Below, piece by piece: positions 11,387 through 22,617 of a stretch of DNA of 64,000 nucleotides. The DNA lies in assembly GCA_037952775.1 (NCBI GenBank), contig JBANAY010000003.1, positions 27,962,001-28,026,000 of the forward strand. The letters are read 5' to 3'. The notes under the pieces are model-generated. The model was not told the origin of the DNA. It worked only from the letters and a program-made list of their open reading frames with translations, and did no database searches. Source of the DNA: Clonostachys chloroleuca (taxonomy: Eukaryota > Ascomycota > Sordariomycetes > Hypocreales > Bionectriaceae). Numbering within the stretch: the first letter of the stretch is position 1; each line of letters opens with the position of its first letter. Both the position numbers and the translations under genes were made by a program.

Positions 11387-13428
11387 ATGGTCTCTTTGAG
11401 AAATTTTTTAAGTACCGTTACCTATGGCCTTGCCATAGGGGCGGTAGATGCTAAACCGACTCCATCTCAGACCACGTCGGCTACTGTGCCGGCCTTCACA
11501 TACAATGCTACCTCTTTTCTCCTCCATGGAGAACCCTATACCATAATCGGCGGCCAGATGGACCCCCAGCGTATCCCTCACCAGTACTGGAGGGACCGCC
11601 TTTCCAAGGCCCGAGCCATGGGTCTCAACACCATATTCACCTACATCTTCTGGAATAACCTTGAGCCAACTCAGGGTCTCTGGTTATCTGATGATCCACA
11701 AAATGACGTGGCTGAATATTTTAGACTTGCGCAGGAGGAAGGTCTGAATGTGGTCCTCCGACCAGGTCCGTATATTTGTGGTGAACACGATTGGGGAGGC
11801 TTCCCCGCCTGGCTCAGTGAAATCCCCGGCATGGTTGTGCGCACGAACAATACCCAATTCATGGAGGAAACCAAAAAATATATCGTGAATCTGGCCGAGA
11901 AGTCAGGTCTCGCAGATCTACAGGTCTCGCGCGGCGGCCCGATACTTATGGTCCAAGTTGAAAACGAATATGGGTCCTTTGGCGAGAATCACAATTATAC
12001 TGCCTCGGTGAGAGATATCCTCCTGGAGAGTTTCGAGGTTCCACTTTACACAAACGACGGAGGTGACTCTTGGCCTCTTGAGGGCGGTTATGTCCCGGGA
12101 GTGCTTGCAGCAGTTGATGGTGGTTCATGGGCGCTGCCGGCTCGCGACCTGTACATCAAAGACCCTACATCCCTTGGGCCATTATTGAATGGAGGTATAT
12201 TCTTCCATAAAATCAGGCATTTGAGATGAAATAATTAACTCCCAGTGTGTTGAATGTAGAATACTACACGTGGTCTCCAGATCAATGGGGGTCCTACAAT
12301 CCGCATAACACTACAGTTGGAAACGACGACGCTGTTGCAGTAATCTTGAGCGATATTCCTTATCACCTGCACAACTACTCCGCATCTATCAGCTTTTATA
12401 TGTTTCACGGGGGCACAAACTTTGGCTTCGAGAATGGGGCTTTGTGGCAGAATCGCACCACTGTCTTCACTAACTCTTATGACTATGGCTCACCACTGGA
12501 TGAGACGGGCCGCACAACTGATCTCTACTTCAAGATGCGAGACGCAATCATTCCGTTCCTAGACGGGGAGGCCATTCCAGAGCCACCAGAAAACCTGCCG
12601 AGGGCCACAATCCCTGAGTTCTCGCTCTGTCCTGCCACTAGTCTTTTTGAAGCCCGAGGCAAAAAGACAACTGCCTCTTCGCCTCTGACAATGGAAGCGC
12701 TTGGCCAAGCCTACGGCTTTACGTTGTATGAGCACACCACGGTCTCCAAAATTCAAGGCTCTATCAATGCCGGCGATCGCCCTCGTGATCGGATTTTAGT
12801 TTATGTGAACGAAAGGATCGCTGGGGTTATGGATAGCCAATACCAACACCCACTGAACGTGAGCGTATCGCTGAAGCCTGGCGATAAGTTGCAGTTACTC
12901 GTCGAAAATCTTGGGCGTGTCAACTACTATTCGCGTGGGAATCCTTATAAGAATTATCTCCAAGATCCTTGGAAAGGTATCAAGGGAGATGTCTCCATTG
13001 ACGAGACGGTGCTGAACGGCTGGGACATGTATTCGATGCAGCTTGATAGGTTGCCATTTGGAGAATGCAAGCGTTCCCTCGATGGAGATCATCGCTCGAC
13101 AGACTCACCGCTCTTATATCGTGGTTCATTTGTCGGTCCACAAATACAGCAAAACTCATCTATGACGCTAGATACTTTCGTCGCTGTTCCAAATGGCATT
13201 AAGGGAAATGTGTGGGTAAATAACTTCCATCTGGGCCGATACTGGTTAGTTGGGCCTCAACAGTCATTGTACCTTCCAGGGACCATCGTGAAACCTGGAG
13301 AAGTCAATGAGGTTGTGATCTTGGAACTGGAACCTTGGCAGATGAACTCAACGTCAATGGTCGCACATGGTGAATCGGAGAGGTTTTGGGGCAACAACCC
13401 GGACCCAGACTGCCTGGTCTGCGTATAA
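11387..13428 (+). CDS. Secreted beta-galactosidase, GH35
   Basis: Two exons, 11387-12194 and 12260-13428, predicted 658 residues. A short N-terminal hydrophobic stretch (TYGLAIGAVDA) suggests a weak signal peptide. GH35 hallmarks follow in order: GGQMDPQRIP, GLNTIFTYIFWNNLEP, VVLRPGPYICGEHDWGG, then VQVENEYGSFG with the acid/base Glu. Next comes NGEYYTW with the nucleophile Glu, then FYMFHGGTNFGF. The 65 nt intron splits the nucleophile Glu codon (G before, AA after). The C-terminal third holds the beta-sandwich domains (FHLGRYWLVGPQQSLYLPG). There are many N-x-S/T sites, fitting secretion. Family knowledge: GH35 removes terminal beta-galactose from oligosaccharides or polysaccharides. At 658 residues it is shorter than the roughly 1000-residue LacA type and closer to the compact eukaryotic/plant-like type. 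Confidence 0.9.
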
Positions 13429-14343
13429 AGCTGTCTCACTCTTGGTGGAGTGATGGTAGCCATTATCTATATCCTGCCATGGGTTCCTAGTTCTTTTCCT
13501 CTTGGAGACCTGTTGGAGAAAATATAAGGACACATCAAAGTGGACTGGGTTTAAATCACGTTAAACGCGATATGGGCTGTGCAGATAGTAACTGTTATAC
13601 CACTTGACCAACCACCATTTTTGAAGTGGTACTTGTGAAACTTTTATGTTGGTACCGAAACTAACTCCTTAAATTAGGATTTCCACGGGCTGCCATCCTC
13701 CCATTGAAACTGGAGGCATAATAGACGGATATCATGTATACAATGAACATCTTCTTAATCGCGTTAACCACAAGGAGGATTTATTATGTACCAATCATGG
13801 TGGTTATCACTGTAAACCAAAAAAGATTTCAGGTCCATTCCCTCCATGGTGAGAGTCCATGAGATATTTCAATCGGGCTGATTTAATAATCAACCAACGG
13901 TCATCCATTACCAACATTCACTCTTTCACTTTATTCAATGCCTCGATATATATGTTCGGGGTTCGCCACCCGGAGTTCAACGAATCCATCCACGAGCCGA
14001 GGCACAGCGAGTGGCATGAGAAATTAGCAATGGCATGGCATCTGAATGCTCAGACCAAGCCTTGGCTGCATGAGTCTGAGACAGCCAGTAATCAGGACGA
14101 GAACAGGGATCGCGGCAGTGGAGCCTCGCACTCGCTTGCAAGTCTGCTCGCATATGGACAAATGGAGGCATTGCAGCGGACAGATCCCTGTCAATGCTTC
14201 CCGTCCTACCTATTGTGATAAGTGCCGAGCGAGGTGCTGCTGTGCCCCTGGAAAAGTGTGATTGATTCAAATATCGCCGGAGCTGTCACAACCCATCTAG
14301 CAGCTCGTTACAGCCAACACAAATCTGTAATTCATCCATCGCA
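13429..14343. other. Intergenic, 0.9 kb
   Basis: Region between two plus-strand genes. Short open frames around 13859-14270 occur on both strands without domain signals. It likely holds the GH35 3' end and the promoter of the FAD fusion gene. Confidence 0.45.
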
Positions 14344-16614
14344 ATGGCTCAAGAATGGGATGTCATCGTGGTCGGCTCGGGCATTGGCGGCATGTCCACG
14401 GCCTCTCTCCTCGCTAAAGCCGGAAACAAAAAGGTTCTTGTGCTCGAAAAGCACTTTGAACGAGGTGGCCTGACGCACGTCTTCCGACGCGATGGCGCGT
14501 CTTGGGATGTCGGTGTCCATTACGTGGGCAACTTGGGAGAAGGCTCGAGAACGCGCCTGTTTTACGATTTTATGTCGAGCGGCGCCCTTCAATGGAACCG
14601 CATGCCTGAAGATTTCGAGCGATTCATCTATCCTGGTATTGAGCTCTCTGTGCCATCCGATCCCGCCAAATACCAAGAGCGTTTGATTGAGCAGTTCCCA
14701 GACGAAGCCGCGGCTGTGCGACGGTACTTTGCTGATGTGAGAACGGCGGCTCAGTGGCATGGCAGGGGGTTTCTGCAGCCAATCCTCCCGTGGCCCCTGA
14801 GCTGGATAATGGCAGTGTTGCGGTGGTGGACTCGGAGCAAAGCAACCCAGACGACGCAGGAATATCTCGATGAAAACTTCGAGTCCCCTAAGCTCAAGGG
14901 GCTTATTGCCTCGCAGTGGGCCGATTATGGCCTGCCGCCCTTCGAAGGAACCTTTGCACTTCACTCAATTGTTGTCAACAGCTTCTTCCATGGTGGGTGG
15001 TTCCCAGACGGCGGCTCCAGTCGAATCGCCCGCACATTTGAGACCGCCATTGAAGCTGCAGGCGGGGCCGTGAAGGTGTGCAAGGAGGTCACAAGTATCA
15101 TGACCGACAGCAGCGGTCGCGTAACTGGTGTCAAGGCTCTTGATCTCAGTGGCGACAGTCCGATCGAGATTGAATATCTTGCACCCGTGGTTGTTTCTGA
15201 CGTCGGCGCCCACCTTACTTACAAGACGCTGCTGCCCACCGATGGCAGGATTGGACAGCTGACAGCTCCTATCCGCCGCCTCGTTGATCGTGTCGGCAGC
15301 AGCATCTCAGCCGTCACACTGTATATCCGTCTAGACAAGCCTGCTTCTTCATTTGGCATCAAAGGAGAGAACTTCTGGGTCAACACGACCTTCGACCACA
15401 ACGACATTGACGCCCATGCCAAGGCCACTCTTGCAGGGAAGCCGCATCGATTGTTCATGTCATTTCCATCCGCGAAATCTGGAGACGAGCGCTTCCACAC
15501 CGCCGAAATGATGACCTTTGTAAAGGGAGATGCGTTCGCAGCCTGGCATGCGACCAAGCATGGTATGCGTGGCAACTCATATCTGGAACTCAAAGAACGT
15601 ATCTCTCAGGGTCTCTTAGACCTCGCGGAGACCGCTGTGCCCGGATTGAAAGCCTCCATCCTATACTCTGAACTCTCAACGCCACTCTCGGTCGAGGATT
15701 ATGTCTCCAGTCCCGGAGGAGGAATCTATGGTTTGAAGGGAACGCGCGAGAAGTACCACAACTGGAGCATCCTGACAAAGCCAAGAATCTCTGGACTCTT
15801 CCTCAGCGGATCCGACATGTCATGCCTGGGAGTCTCCGGCGCCATGATGGGCGGTGTCATGGCCGCAAGTCAAGTACTTGGACCCTTTGGCTTCTTCCAA
15901 ATTATGAGAGCGATCCGGCTCTCGAAGACGGCGACCGCTACGCCAGCTGCCGTACTAAAGTCCTCCGAAAAGAAGAGCGCCGTGGTCGTATCGAAAGCCG
16001 CGCTGACTCCCTTCATCTGGCGGCTGGAGCTGGAACTTGAGGAGAAGGTGAATTTCATCCCAGGCCAGTTCGCATCACTTCTTGTGGCACCGTTCGAGTG
16101 GCGGAGCTACTCAATTGCCTCTTCAGAGGAGAATCGCCTGTCCCTGCTCATCAGCACTCGTACCGGCGGCGAGGGCTCCCAGTCAGTTGAGGAAATAGAG
16201 ACGGGGGCCAGGACCGAGGTCGAGCTGCCCTTTGGCTCGTTCCGCCTGCGACAGAACAATAACCGCAAGGTATTTGTTGCGACAGGCACGGGTATTGTTC
16301 CTTTCCTTCCCATGTTTGCGGCAATGGATGCGGGTGAGCTTGAATCGGCTGAGCTCTATTTCGGATGCCGGTATGAAAAGGAGGACATTACTAGCGGACT
16401 GTCGCCTCTGCCGAAGACTACCGTCTGCGTGAGTGGTGAAAAGGCAGTCAAAGGTGATATCTTCCAGGGACGAGTGACAGCAGTGCTCGGTGCCCTTATA
16501 TTCGATCCTGAAGCAACAGATTTCTATCTCTGTGGCTCGCCGGCCATGGTCAATGATTGTCAAAGCCTTTTGACCAAAGCAGGGGCTAAACAGATATATA
16601 CTGAGCCCTATTGA
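14344..16614 (+). CDS. RetSat/CrtI-like FAD oxidoreductase fused to FNR-like reductase
   Basis: Single exon, 756 residues. Residues about 6-60 form an FAD-binding Rossmann motif (VIVVGSGIGGMSTASLL, then LEKHFERGG), followed by WDVGVHYVGN as in all-trans-retinol 13,14-reductase and phytoene desaturase-like flavoproteins. A hydrophobic segment (LPWPLSWIMAVLRWW, about 140-160) may dip into a membrane. The C-terminal FAD contact of this part is GLFLSGSDMSCLGVSGAMMGG (split: LFLSGSD, GVSGAMMGG), about 480-505. After a linker at about 515-540 comes a second module: PGQFASLLV, RSYSIAS (about 587) for flavin binding, GTGIVPFLPM (about 648) for NAD(P), FYLCGSPAMV (about 729), ending in EPY. This is a ferredoxin-NADP reductase fold. 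Inference: a self-sufficient double-bond saturase or desaturase drawing electrons from NAD(P)H. The substrate is unknown (polyene, retinoid or terpenoid). Confidence 0.88.
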   Translation: MAQEWDVIVVGSGIGGMSTASLLAKAGNKKVLVLEKHFERGGLTHVFRRDGASWDVGVHYVGNLGEGSRTRLFYDFMSSGALQWNRMPEDFERFIYPGIELSVPSDPAKYQERLIEQFPDEAAAVRRYFADVRTAAQWHGRGFLQPILPWPLSWIMAVLRWWTRSKATQTTQEYLDENFESPKLKGLIASQWADYGLPPFEGTFALHSIVVNSFFHGGWFPDGGSSRIARTFETAIEAAGGAVKVCKEVTSIMTDSSGRVTGVKALDLSGDSPIEIEYLAPVVVSDVGAHLTYKTLLPTDGRIGQLTAPIRRLVDRVGSSISAVTLYIRLDKPASSFGIKGENFWVNTTFDHNDIDAHAKATLAGKPHRLFMSFPSAKSGDERFHTAEMMTFVKGDAFAAWHATKHGMRGNSYLELKERISQGLLDLAETAVPGLKASILYSELSTPLSVEDYVSSPGGGIYGLKGTREKYHNWSILTKPRISGLFLSGSDMSCLGVSGAMMGGVMAASQVLGPFGFFQIMRAIRLSKTATATPAAVLKSSEKKSAVVVSKAALTPFIWRLELELEEKVNFIPGQFASLLVAPFEWRSYSIASSEENRLSLLISTRTGGEGSQSVEEIETGARTEVELPFGSFRLRQNNNRKVFVATGTGIVPFLPMFAAMDAGELESAELYFGCRYEKEDITSGLSPLPKTTVCVSGEKAVKGDIFQGRVTAVLGALIFDPEATDFYLCGSPAMVNDCQSLLTKAGAKQIYTEPY

Positions 16615-17142
16615 GGGTCTGAAAGTTGTGAATGAGAAGCGTATCTGTATGTTTGAACGGACTCCTCGCCTCAGTACGTATATTACGTGAATGAGCTGGA
16701 TTGTTGCAAATGTCCTTGTTCAATGGAACATGCTCAATTTCCGCGTAAGAACTTCTCTCTTATCTTGGGTTTGCTGACTGCCAGAGTGAGATGTCGGTCT
16801 GTAGGGTAGGCACAAATTATTGTTGGCATGGATTCCTTCCACGGATCTTCCTCCACGGAACGTATATCAAATTTTAAATGATTACTGATCGGGCTCAACC
16901 TGGCTCAACTGCGTCGGTTGAACATCAACACCGACGATCTCCACTCCCCGGTCGAAGATGCAACAAAATACCGACCTTCGATGGTCTGATCAATCGAGCT
17001 TACAAATAGACGTCATTAGTAAAAGATGTCGCCATGGACAGAATGGAATTATTTAAACTCCTCAGAGACTGCAATAATCTGTGTTTAGCTCTTTACCCAA
17101 CAACACTCTTCCTCATTTTCAAACCGCCGGCTTATAGTCGAA
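16615..17142. other. Intergenic, 0.5 kb
   Basis: Region between two plus-strand genes, AT-rich and without a supportable gene. It should contain the promoter of the MDR reductase. Confidence 0.45.
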
Positions 17143-18315
17143 ATGGCAACAGGAACACAAAAGGCAATTTTCCTCGGTCCCGATGGGGAGGTCTCTATCA
17201 AGGAGGTCTCCCAGGACTACAAGCCTACAGGAAACCAGGCCCTTGTAAAGGTCAAATATTCTGCTATCAACCCCGCCGACCTTCGACATTCCTACATGGG
17301 CTTGCACGGCTCTGTGGCCGGATATGAATGGGTAGGGACTGCCATCGAGGTTGGAGATTCCTCGCCCTTCACGGTCGGCCAGGATCTTTTCGGCATGGTG
17401 GAGGTGGCAGCAAATAAACCGCAGTATTTAGGAGCTCACCAGAACCTCCTCGTTGCTGATGGGTAAGTTAGGATTTATATTTTGAGTCACTGGACAACAA
17501 ATTGAAGAATTACCTATTGACTTCGATTACCTAGAACCCAGCATACATGGGCACTCCCCAAAGGTCTGAGCCCGGAGGTAGCAGTAGGGATGCCAGTCGC
17601 TGTGCAAACAGTCGCCGATGCCCTGTTCAACGCGTTTGGCTTCGGCTTCCCTGAGGCTAACATCTCGGGATCCGATGCGGCTAATACGGCAATCCTTATT
17701 TGGGGAGGAGCATCTTCCGTGGGAGCGGCAGCCATTCAAATTGCCAATACGGTAGGATTTAACCCAATCTTTACCACAGCGTCGAAGCATAACCACGCAA
17801 GCCTCGAGAAGCTCGGAGCCATGCAGTGCTTCGACTACAGAAGCCCGGAAGTAGTGCAGGAGATTAAAGCTGCCGTCGCCAAATCTGGAAAGAAACTAAG
17901 GGTTGTCTTTGACGCCGTGTCTGCCAATATCCCCGTGTTGGGCACCGTCGTGCCGGAAGGGGCGATAAGCACCGCCGAGCTCGGCCGGCAGTCCTGCTCT
18001 GAGGATGTCCCAGAGAAAGACCTGCTGCTCTGCGGTGTCCTCCCCGTCCCTACTGACCCGACATGGAAGTTCTGCCTCGGCGTACGAAACTACGGCGATA
18101 AGCTAGAAGCTTTAGGAGGGATGGCCCAGGATCCAGAGTTCCCCGTCCGTATGAACAAGTTTATAGTTTGGCTAGTGGCAAATCACGAGAAGCACTGGCA
18201 GCAGGCGCTTCGTATTACGAAGGTCAAAGGTGCAGAGGAGGGGGTTCGGCAAATACGCCGTGTGTTTGGCGGCGGTGCCTCCATGGAGAAGGTTCTCATC
18301 GAGCGGCCCCTATGA
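17143..18315 (+). CDS. MDR-family enoyl reductase / quinone oxidoreductase-like
   Basis: Two exons, 17143-17462 and 17535-18315, predicted 366 residues. The N-terminal GroES-like domain carries ALVKVKYSAINPADLRH and YEWVGTAIEVG. The Rossmann domain carries ILIWGGASSVGAAAIQIA. The Cys ligands of the structural and catalytic zinc sites of classical alcohol dehydrogenases are absent, so it belongs with zinc-independent medium-chain reductases such as fungal trans-acting enoyl reductases (LovC type) and quinone oxidoreductases. Splicing (GG|GTAAGT...CCTAG|A) restores DGTQHTWALPKGL, a usual family segment. No polyketide synthase is in this window, so a trans-ER role is only possible. It sits 0.5 kb after the FAD fusion gene on the same strand and might act on a related unsaturated substrate. 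Confidence 0.87.
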
Positions 18316-18589
18316 GCTATCAAAGGGTAGAACCGAGAAGGATCTCATAGAAGATCAACATCGTTACTTTCATTCAGAATCATTACTCTCTCTCATTTTC
18401 ACAAAGCAGGCTTGGAGATTTTGGTAGTCAAGTTAATCTCAATTGTCTAATCGACCCCTGAATCCCAACCATTCAACGCATACCACTAACAACAACAACC
18501 CCAAACAATAATTCTCTCATTCACTCCTCGAAACTCATTTTTCTACCTAAGAAAAACTTGCAGGACTGCGCACCGTAGTCCCATCTCCC

Positions 18590-19556
18590 CTATACTGTCT
18601 TGGGGAGTACATCCGCCGGTTTATTGGGCCTTCTCTTGGGCTTGGGCTTGAGCTTTGTCTTAGGCTCTGTCTTGGGCTTGTCTTCTGTCTGGGGCTCGGC
18701 TTCGATCTTGGGCTTGGCTTCGGTCTCGAGCGGGGGCGACTTAGATCCCATCACCGTCACCAGCTGATCGATCTTGTTCTTCACCTCATGGAAGGTGGGC
18801 CTTTCCTTACCAATCTGGGCCTCGACGTCGGTAAAGAACTTCTTGACGGGGCCCTGCAGATGATTCTTCAAATTCTCGTAAGTCTCCCGCGAGATCTCAA
18901 CCTTGTCCAGCGCGGGCTTCGCATCCTCCCAAGCCTTCTTAATCATTTCGGGCGAGACGAGGGACTCTGGTGATAGATCGCGCGTTTTCGGCGCAAGCTT
19001 GGCATTCAGGTCACCCAAAAGTCTCGCGCCGAGATGATATCCGTTGGCATAGGTGCGGCAAAGAGCCCTCTTGGTCTTTTTCTCCTTCTCGCACTGGTGG
19101 TAGAGGCTTGAGAGAATAATATGTCAGCATGGAGCTTGTAGGTACCAGGGAGGGGAAAAGGCATACTCTTCCTTGAACAGCTCGTCGATCTTGAGACGTG
19201 CAAGATCGTCGAAGCGATCCTGGGCCTGATAGTTTGCGAAGCCAAAGTCGTGGCGAAAGCAGGCGGGCTGTTCCCAGTTGTTAATACGACATATACATAC
19301 CCATAATCAAACGTCTTGGGGAGGAGAATCTTACCAAAAAGTCAAAGGTCAGAGGCTTGTCCGGCACGGATGTGCAGCCGTCACTGTCCCAGTTTAGAGT
19401 AGAAGGGTCCATGTTATTGCGCTTCTCGATGAAATCCGGTAGGCTCGTCCTGAAGAGCAAGTCGTCGGTTTTCTTAATGTTCAACTTCTTATTCTTCTTC
19501 GTAGGAGCAGCGAGGGCGCCACCGGCCAGGATTAGGGCAACAAAGCTGAGCTTCAT
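18590..19556 (-). CDS. Secreted phospholipase A2 with Lys/Pro-rich tail
   Basis: Three exons: 19556-19335, 19267-19167 and 19106-18590, predicted 279 residues. The signal peptide is clear (KLSFVALILAGGALAAP). The mature part has WDSDGCTSVPDKPLTFDFL and, across intron 1, PACFRHDFGFANYQAQ. This is the Cys- and His-Asp-containing catalytic helix of the prokaryotic/fungal PLA2 family. After intron 2 comes DLYHQCEKEK and the paired Cys in ALCRTYANGYHLGA. Both introns keep frame. Known family members end soon after this point. Here about 140 more residues follow, first helical and charged, then a run of KPK/EPQTE/KPKR units near 18600-18720. The start at 19556 was chosen because it gives the signal peptide; upstream codons are likely 5' UTR. 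Confidence 0.85.
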
Positions 19557-22083
19557 TTTGGCTGAGGAAAACAAGGAATGAGAAGGGAGGTTGAAATAAG
19601 TGGTAGTATCCTCCGACGAATAGTGATGTGTGGAAGTCCACAGATCTGTTCGGTCACGTAGGTAGTGTCTGGGCGACGTAAATTGGAAGACAGTGTGAAG
19701 GCTTTGAGGGAAATGTAGTCTATTTATAGGTGTATAGAGGGCTAGTATCATCTGAGTAAAAGATGTAGGAGAATTTGAATATAAAGTTAAACAACAGTGG
19801 AAGATGCCACAGAGCCCGACATCTTAACACAGACAAACTGTGTTACGTGTAAGTTTGCCCTAACATATTCCACCAGCATCCTGTGGCAAATGGGCATCCA
19901 TTAAACCTGAGCTTTCCAACTCAGAACATCTAATACGAACTGTCCTTACCTCGGGGATTCGGCGCATGTATTGGAATTAACATCCTTCAAGTGGTCGACT
20001 TTCATTGCCCAATTATTTCTCTCCTTCATTCCAATCCCATAATTGATTGATTTTGTTGTAAAATTTGGCCACATAGCTCCGACGATGCCCTCTAGTGATG
20101 TACAGGGAGATAGAACATGAAGGTTTAGCCGTCAAATCTTCTCTCCCCCAAACAAACCAACACACGCACAAAGCACATAGAAAGACGCGTGTGGAAGAAT
20201 TTTATTGCTGCAGCGCCCAGATAGCACAGGCAACACACGTCTCCAGAAGGCTTGAATTGTTGCTTTAACATTCTTTATATTGATAAGGACTGGTAGTTGT
20301 CGATCTTCTCTACATCCTCTTCTCTGAAGTGACCCATTCAGCTCTCCCGTTCGGAGAAGTTTTCCCCCTACGCATGGTCTCTACTAAGTCGCGTGGTGAT
20401 GGAAAAAAAACTTTCTGCGGAGCTGAATCCTCGAACACGAGAACTCTAGGTGCCCCAGAAGCCCTCGTAAAACTCAGCGCCTGGTCGGATAGATGGCAAG
20501 GCAAACTTTTTACACGGAAGTTAGTGACGTATTCTTATTCAAGCGCTCAACTTGATGCAAGCTGTCCATAGTTAAAAGAGTTCGGGGCAAGGCCTATCCC
20601 TCCCCGCAACGATATCCAGCGCGAGAGGAATGGGCTCGTCATCTTGCTTCGGAAGGTCCTTGAAATGGCTTTGGAGCGCATTCATCTTACTTCCAAATCT
20701 CGTGTACATCTCCTGCAGCTCATGAGTGATGGTTCAACACTATTATGGGTCAGGAAGCGATACTAGGCACGATGAGGTTTGTCATCACTGGCTGAGGCCT
20801 GATAATACACAATGAGTTTTAGCCTTGGACGTCCACTTGCACGAGAATTAATTTCAATTGACCCGAAGTCATCTGCCCGACATGTAGAGCATGGGCTCTC
20901 AACAAGCCAGCCATTGAAACCATTGATGCCTTGAAGAGGTGTAACGAAAATGGAGTGCAGCCTTAAAGCAGTTAGTAGTGTTTTACCATCAATCACCCTG
21001 ATCTTGTGCTTGGATCGAGTAGAGAAGTGTGAAAAAATTGATGCTTGTCAAATTCGAACCAATGACCTTATGGAATTACCTCCCTGGGCGGGAAAGCTTC
21101 CAATCTCTTCCGAGTTGAGTAGAATGAAATTCGTTCGGGCTAACTTTCAGCCGTGTTTGTGGGTGTGACGCATACCAGTTTCTGAAGTACCCTGAGGTCT
21201 CTTAGTTGTCTGTTTCTCCCACATTTTCTCCACATTTTTATTCAAAGTACCTATAGCTACAAGCACCCAAGCCACGGGTTCAACATTTGCACAGCCAAAG
21301 AGACAGTGCAAGGACATCTTGACAAGAAAACACAGCTGAATAGTAAAGCAGACGGATCTTACTTAGATAATTTTGTCATTTCGTCATGTGATACACTGCT
21401 ACCTTTTGAATGTATTAAGAGCCAATAAACATCCAATGAAGAGATGTCGCACCGTTCACAATGACATGCATACAAGATGGAGACCATGGTTAATCCCGTC
21501 CGACAGCATATACCCCGAAACGCGTCGATCATTTTTTCCGGCGATTTAGAGAACATTGATCTTATTGCAGTGCACAGTGACAAATTTATTGCATGAAGAC
21601 TGTCCACTCATTTGCCAGTGCGAGCTTGAATTCATCTTGCACAAACCTGGTCCAGGGTAGCACAAGATTAGGTCGGTCGGTGGATACCGTGACAGGCAAA
21701 ATATTCACGGCGCCCAATCAACGTTTGACTCAGTGCTCGCTGCCTCAATCCAAGGTGAGGCAGAAGGAACAGCGAATCCGTACATTGTAATAAGCCTTCT
21801 TGCAAATTCACGGTGACCTGCCTTGCTGATGTATAACGAAGCGTACATGAGAGATTTTGTTAAACAGAATTCGACCAGTAATAGCGATCACGGCGATGAT
21901 TTCCAAATTTAGCTGCGGGATGCATCATGGATGAATTCATTATGACGTGGGATTATCTCCACCATAAAGTTGCCACTCATTATAAAACGAAGACTCTGTG
22001 TCCTGGTAGAAACAGCTCTTGAGCCTCAACAACCAGTAAATCCTCAATAAAGCAATTCATCAATTCTACGTGCACATCTCACA
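19557..22083. other. Intergenic, 2.5 kb, with possible gene debris
   Basis: Region between two divergent genes. A minus-strand open stretch ending at the TAA 20574-20572 reads HELQEMYTRFGSKMN, then PKQDDEPIPLALDIV. This resembles a C-terminal segment found in some fungal killer-toxin-like GH18 chitinases, but it has no start and is closed by an in-frame stop a few codons upstream. I treat it as a possible remnant. A TATAAAA box at 21981-21987 lies about 97 bp before the next gene. No tRNA could be folded at the TTCGAA near 21055. Confidence 0.35.
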
Positions 22084-22395
22084 ATGTCTTCATTCTACTC
22101 TTCATCCACCAGTCAGAGCTACTACAGTAGCACCAGTAAAGACGGCAAGACGGACACGCACGCCTTCGCAGAGCAGACCCGGACAAACCCACAAGGCACC
22201 ACGATCCGCACTGCATACAAGGACAACAACAAGCCCATCCAATACACTGAGGATCGTATCCCGGCCAGGAACGCACACCTGGAGGGCACAGCTGACACTT
22301 CTCGTCGCATTGAGGACGTGAGCCAGGAAGACGCCGATCAACGGTACACAGAAGCTATGGAGGATGAGTATGCGAAGAGAGAAGGCGGAGCTTGA
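22084..22395 (+). CDS. Small hydrophilic protein, unknown function
   Basis: Single exon of 103 residues, beginning MSSFYSSSTSQSYYSST and continuing with polar, charged sequence (GKTDTHAFAEQTRTNPQ, TADTSRRIEDVSQEDADQRY). It has no signal peptide, membrane segment or Cys, and is probably disordered or partly helical. It is well supported as a gene by the TATAAAA box about 97 bp upstream, an A-rich context at the ATG (TCACAATG) and even codon use. I do not recognise the family; small Ser/Tyr-rich proteins of this style are often conserved and stress- or conidia-related in fungi, but that is not shown here. Confidence 0.65.
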   Translation: MSSFYSSSTSQSYYSSTSKDGKTDTHAFAEQTRTNPQGTTIRTAYKDNNKPIQYTEDRIPARNAHLEGTADTSRRIEDVSQEDADQRYTEAMEDEYAKREGGA

Positions 22396-22617
22396 ATTCG
22401 GTCCAGTGCACGACATTAGGAGTCTATCAATGTTTCGTGGATAAAAGATTGATTAATATATAAGATTCTCTTGGTTACAATCTCTTCACAGTCTGCCGTT
22501 ATAGTACAATTACTCCTTGTTGTTCACTCAACATACCCGGCCTCACTTATCAATTGGTATACCACCTGTTGTATAGAACGACACTTCTCCGGACGAGTAA
22601 TTTATCTTGAGAGTTGT

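Noticed and set aside
14344..18315. Polyketide or terpene biosynthetic gene cluster
   Set aside because: No synthase, P450 or methyltransferase is present in the window; only reductases are seen.
21030..21130. Possible tRNA on the minus strand (GGTTCGAATT followed by a T-run)
   Set aside because: The B-box-like TTCGAAT and a downstream T6 are present, but no T-stem or acceptor stem can be paired.
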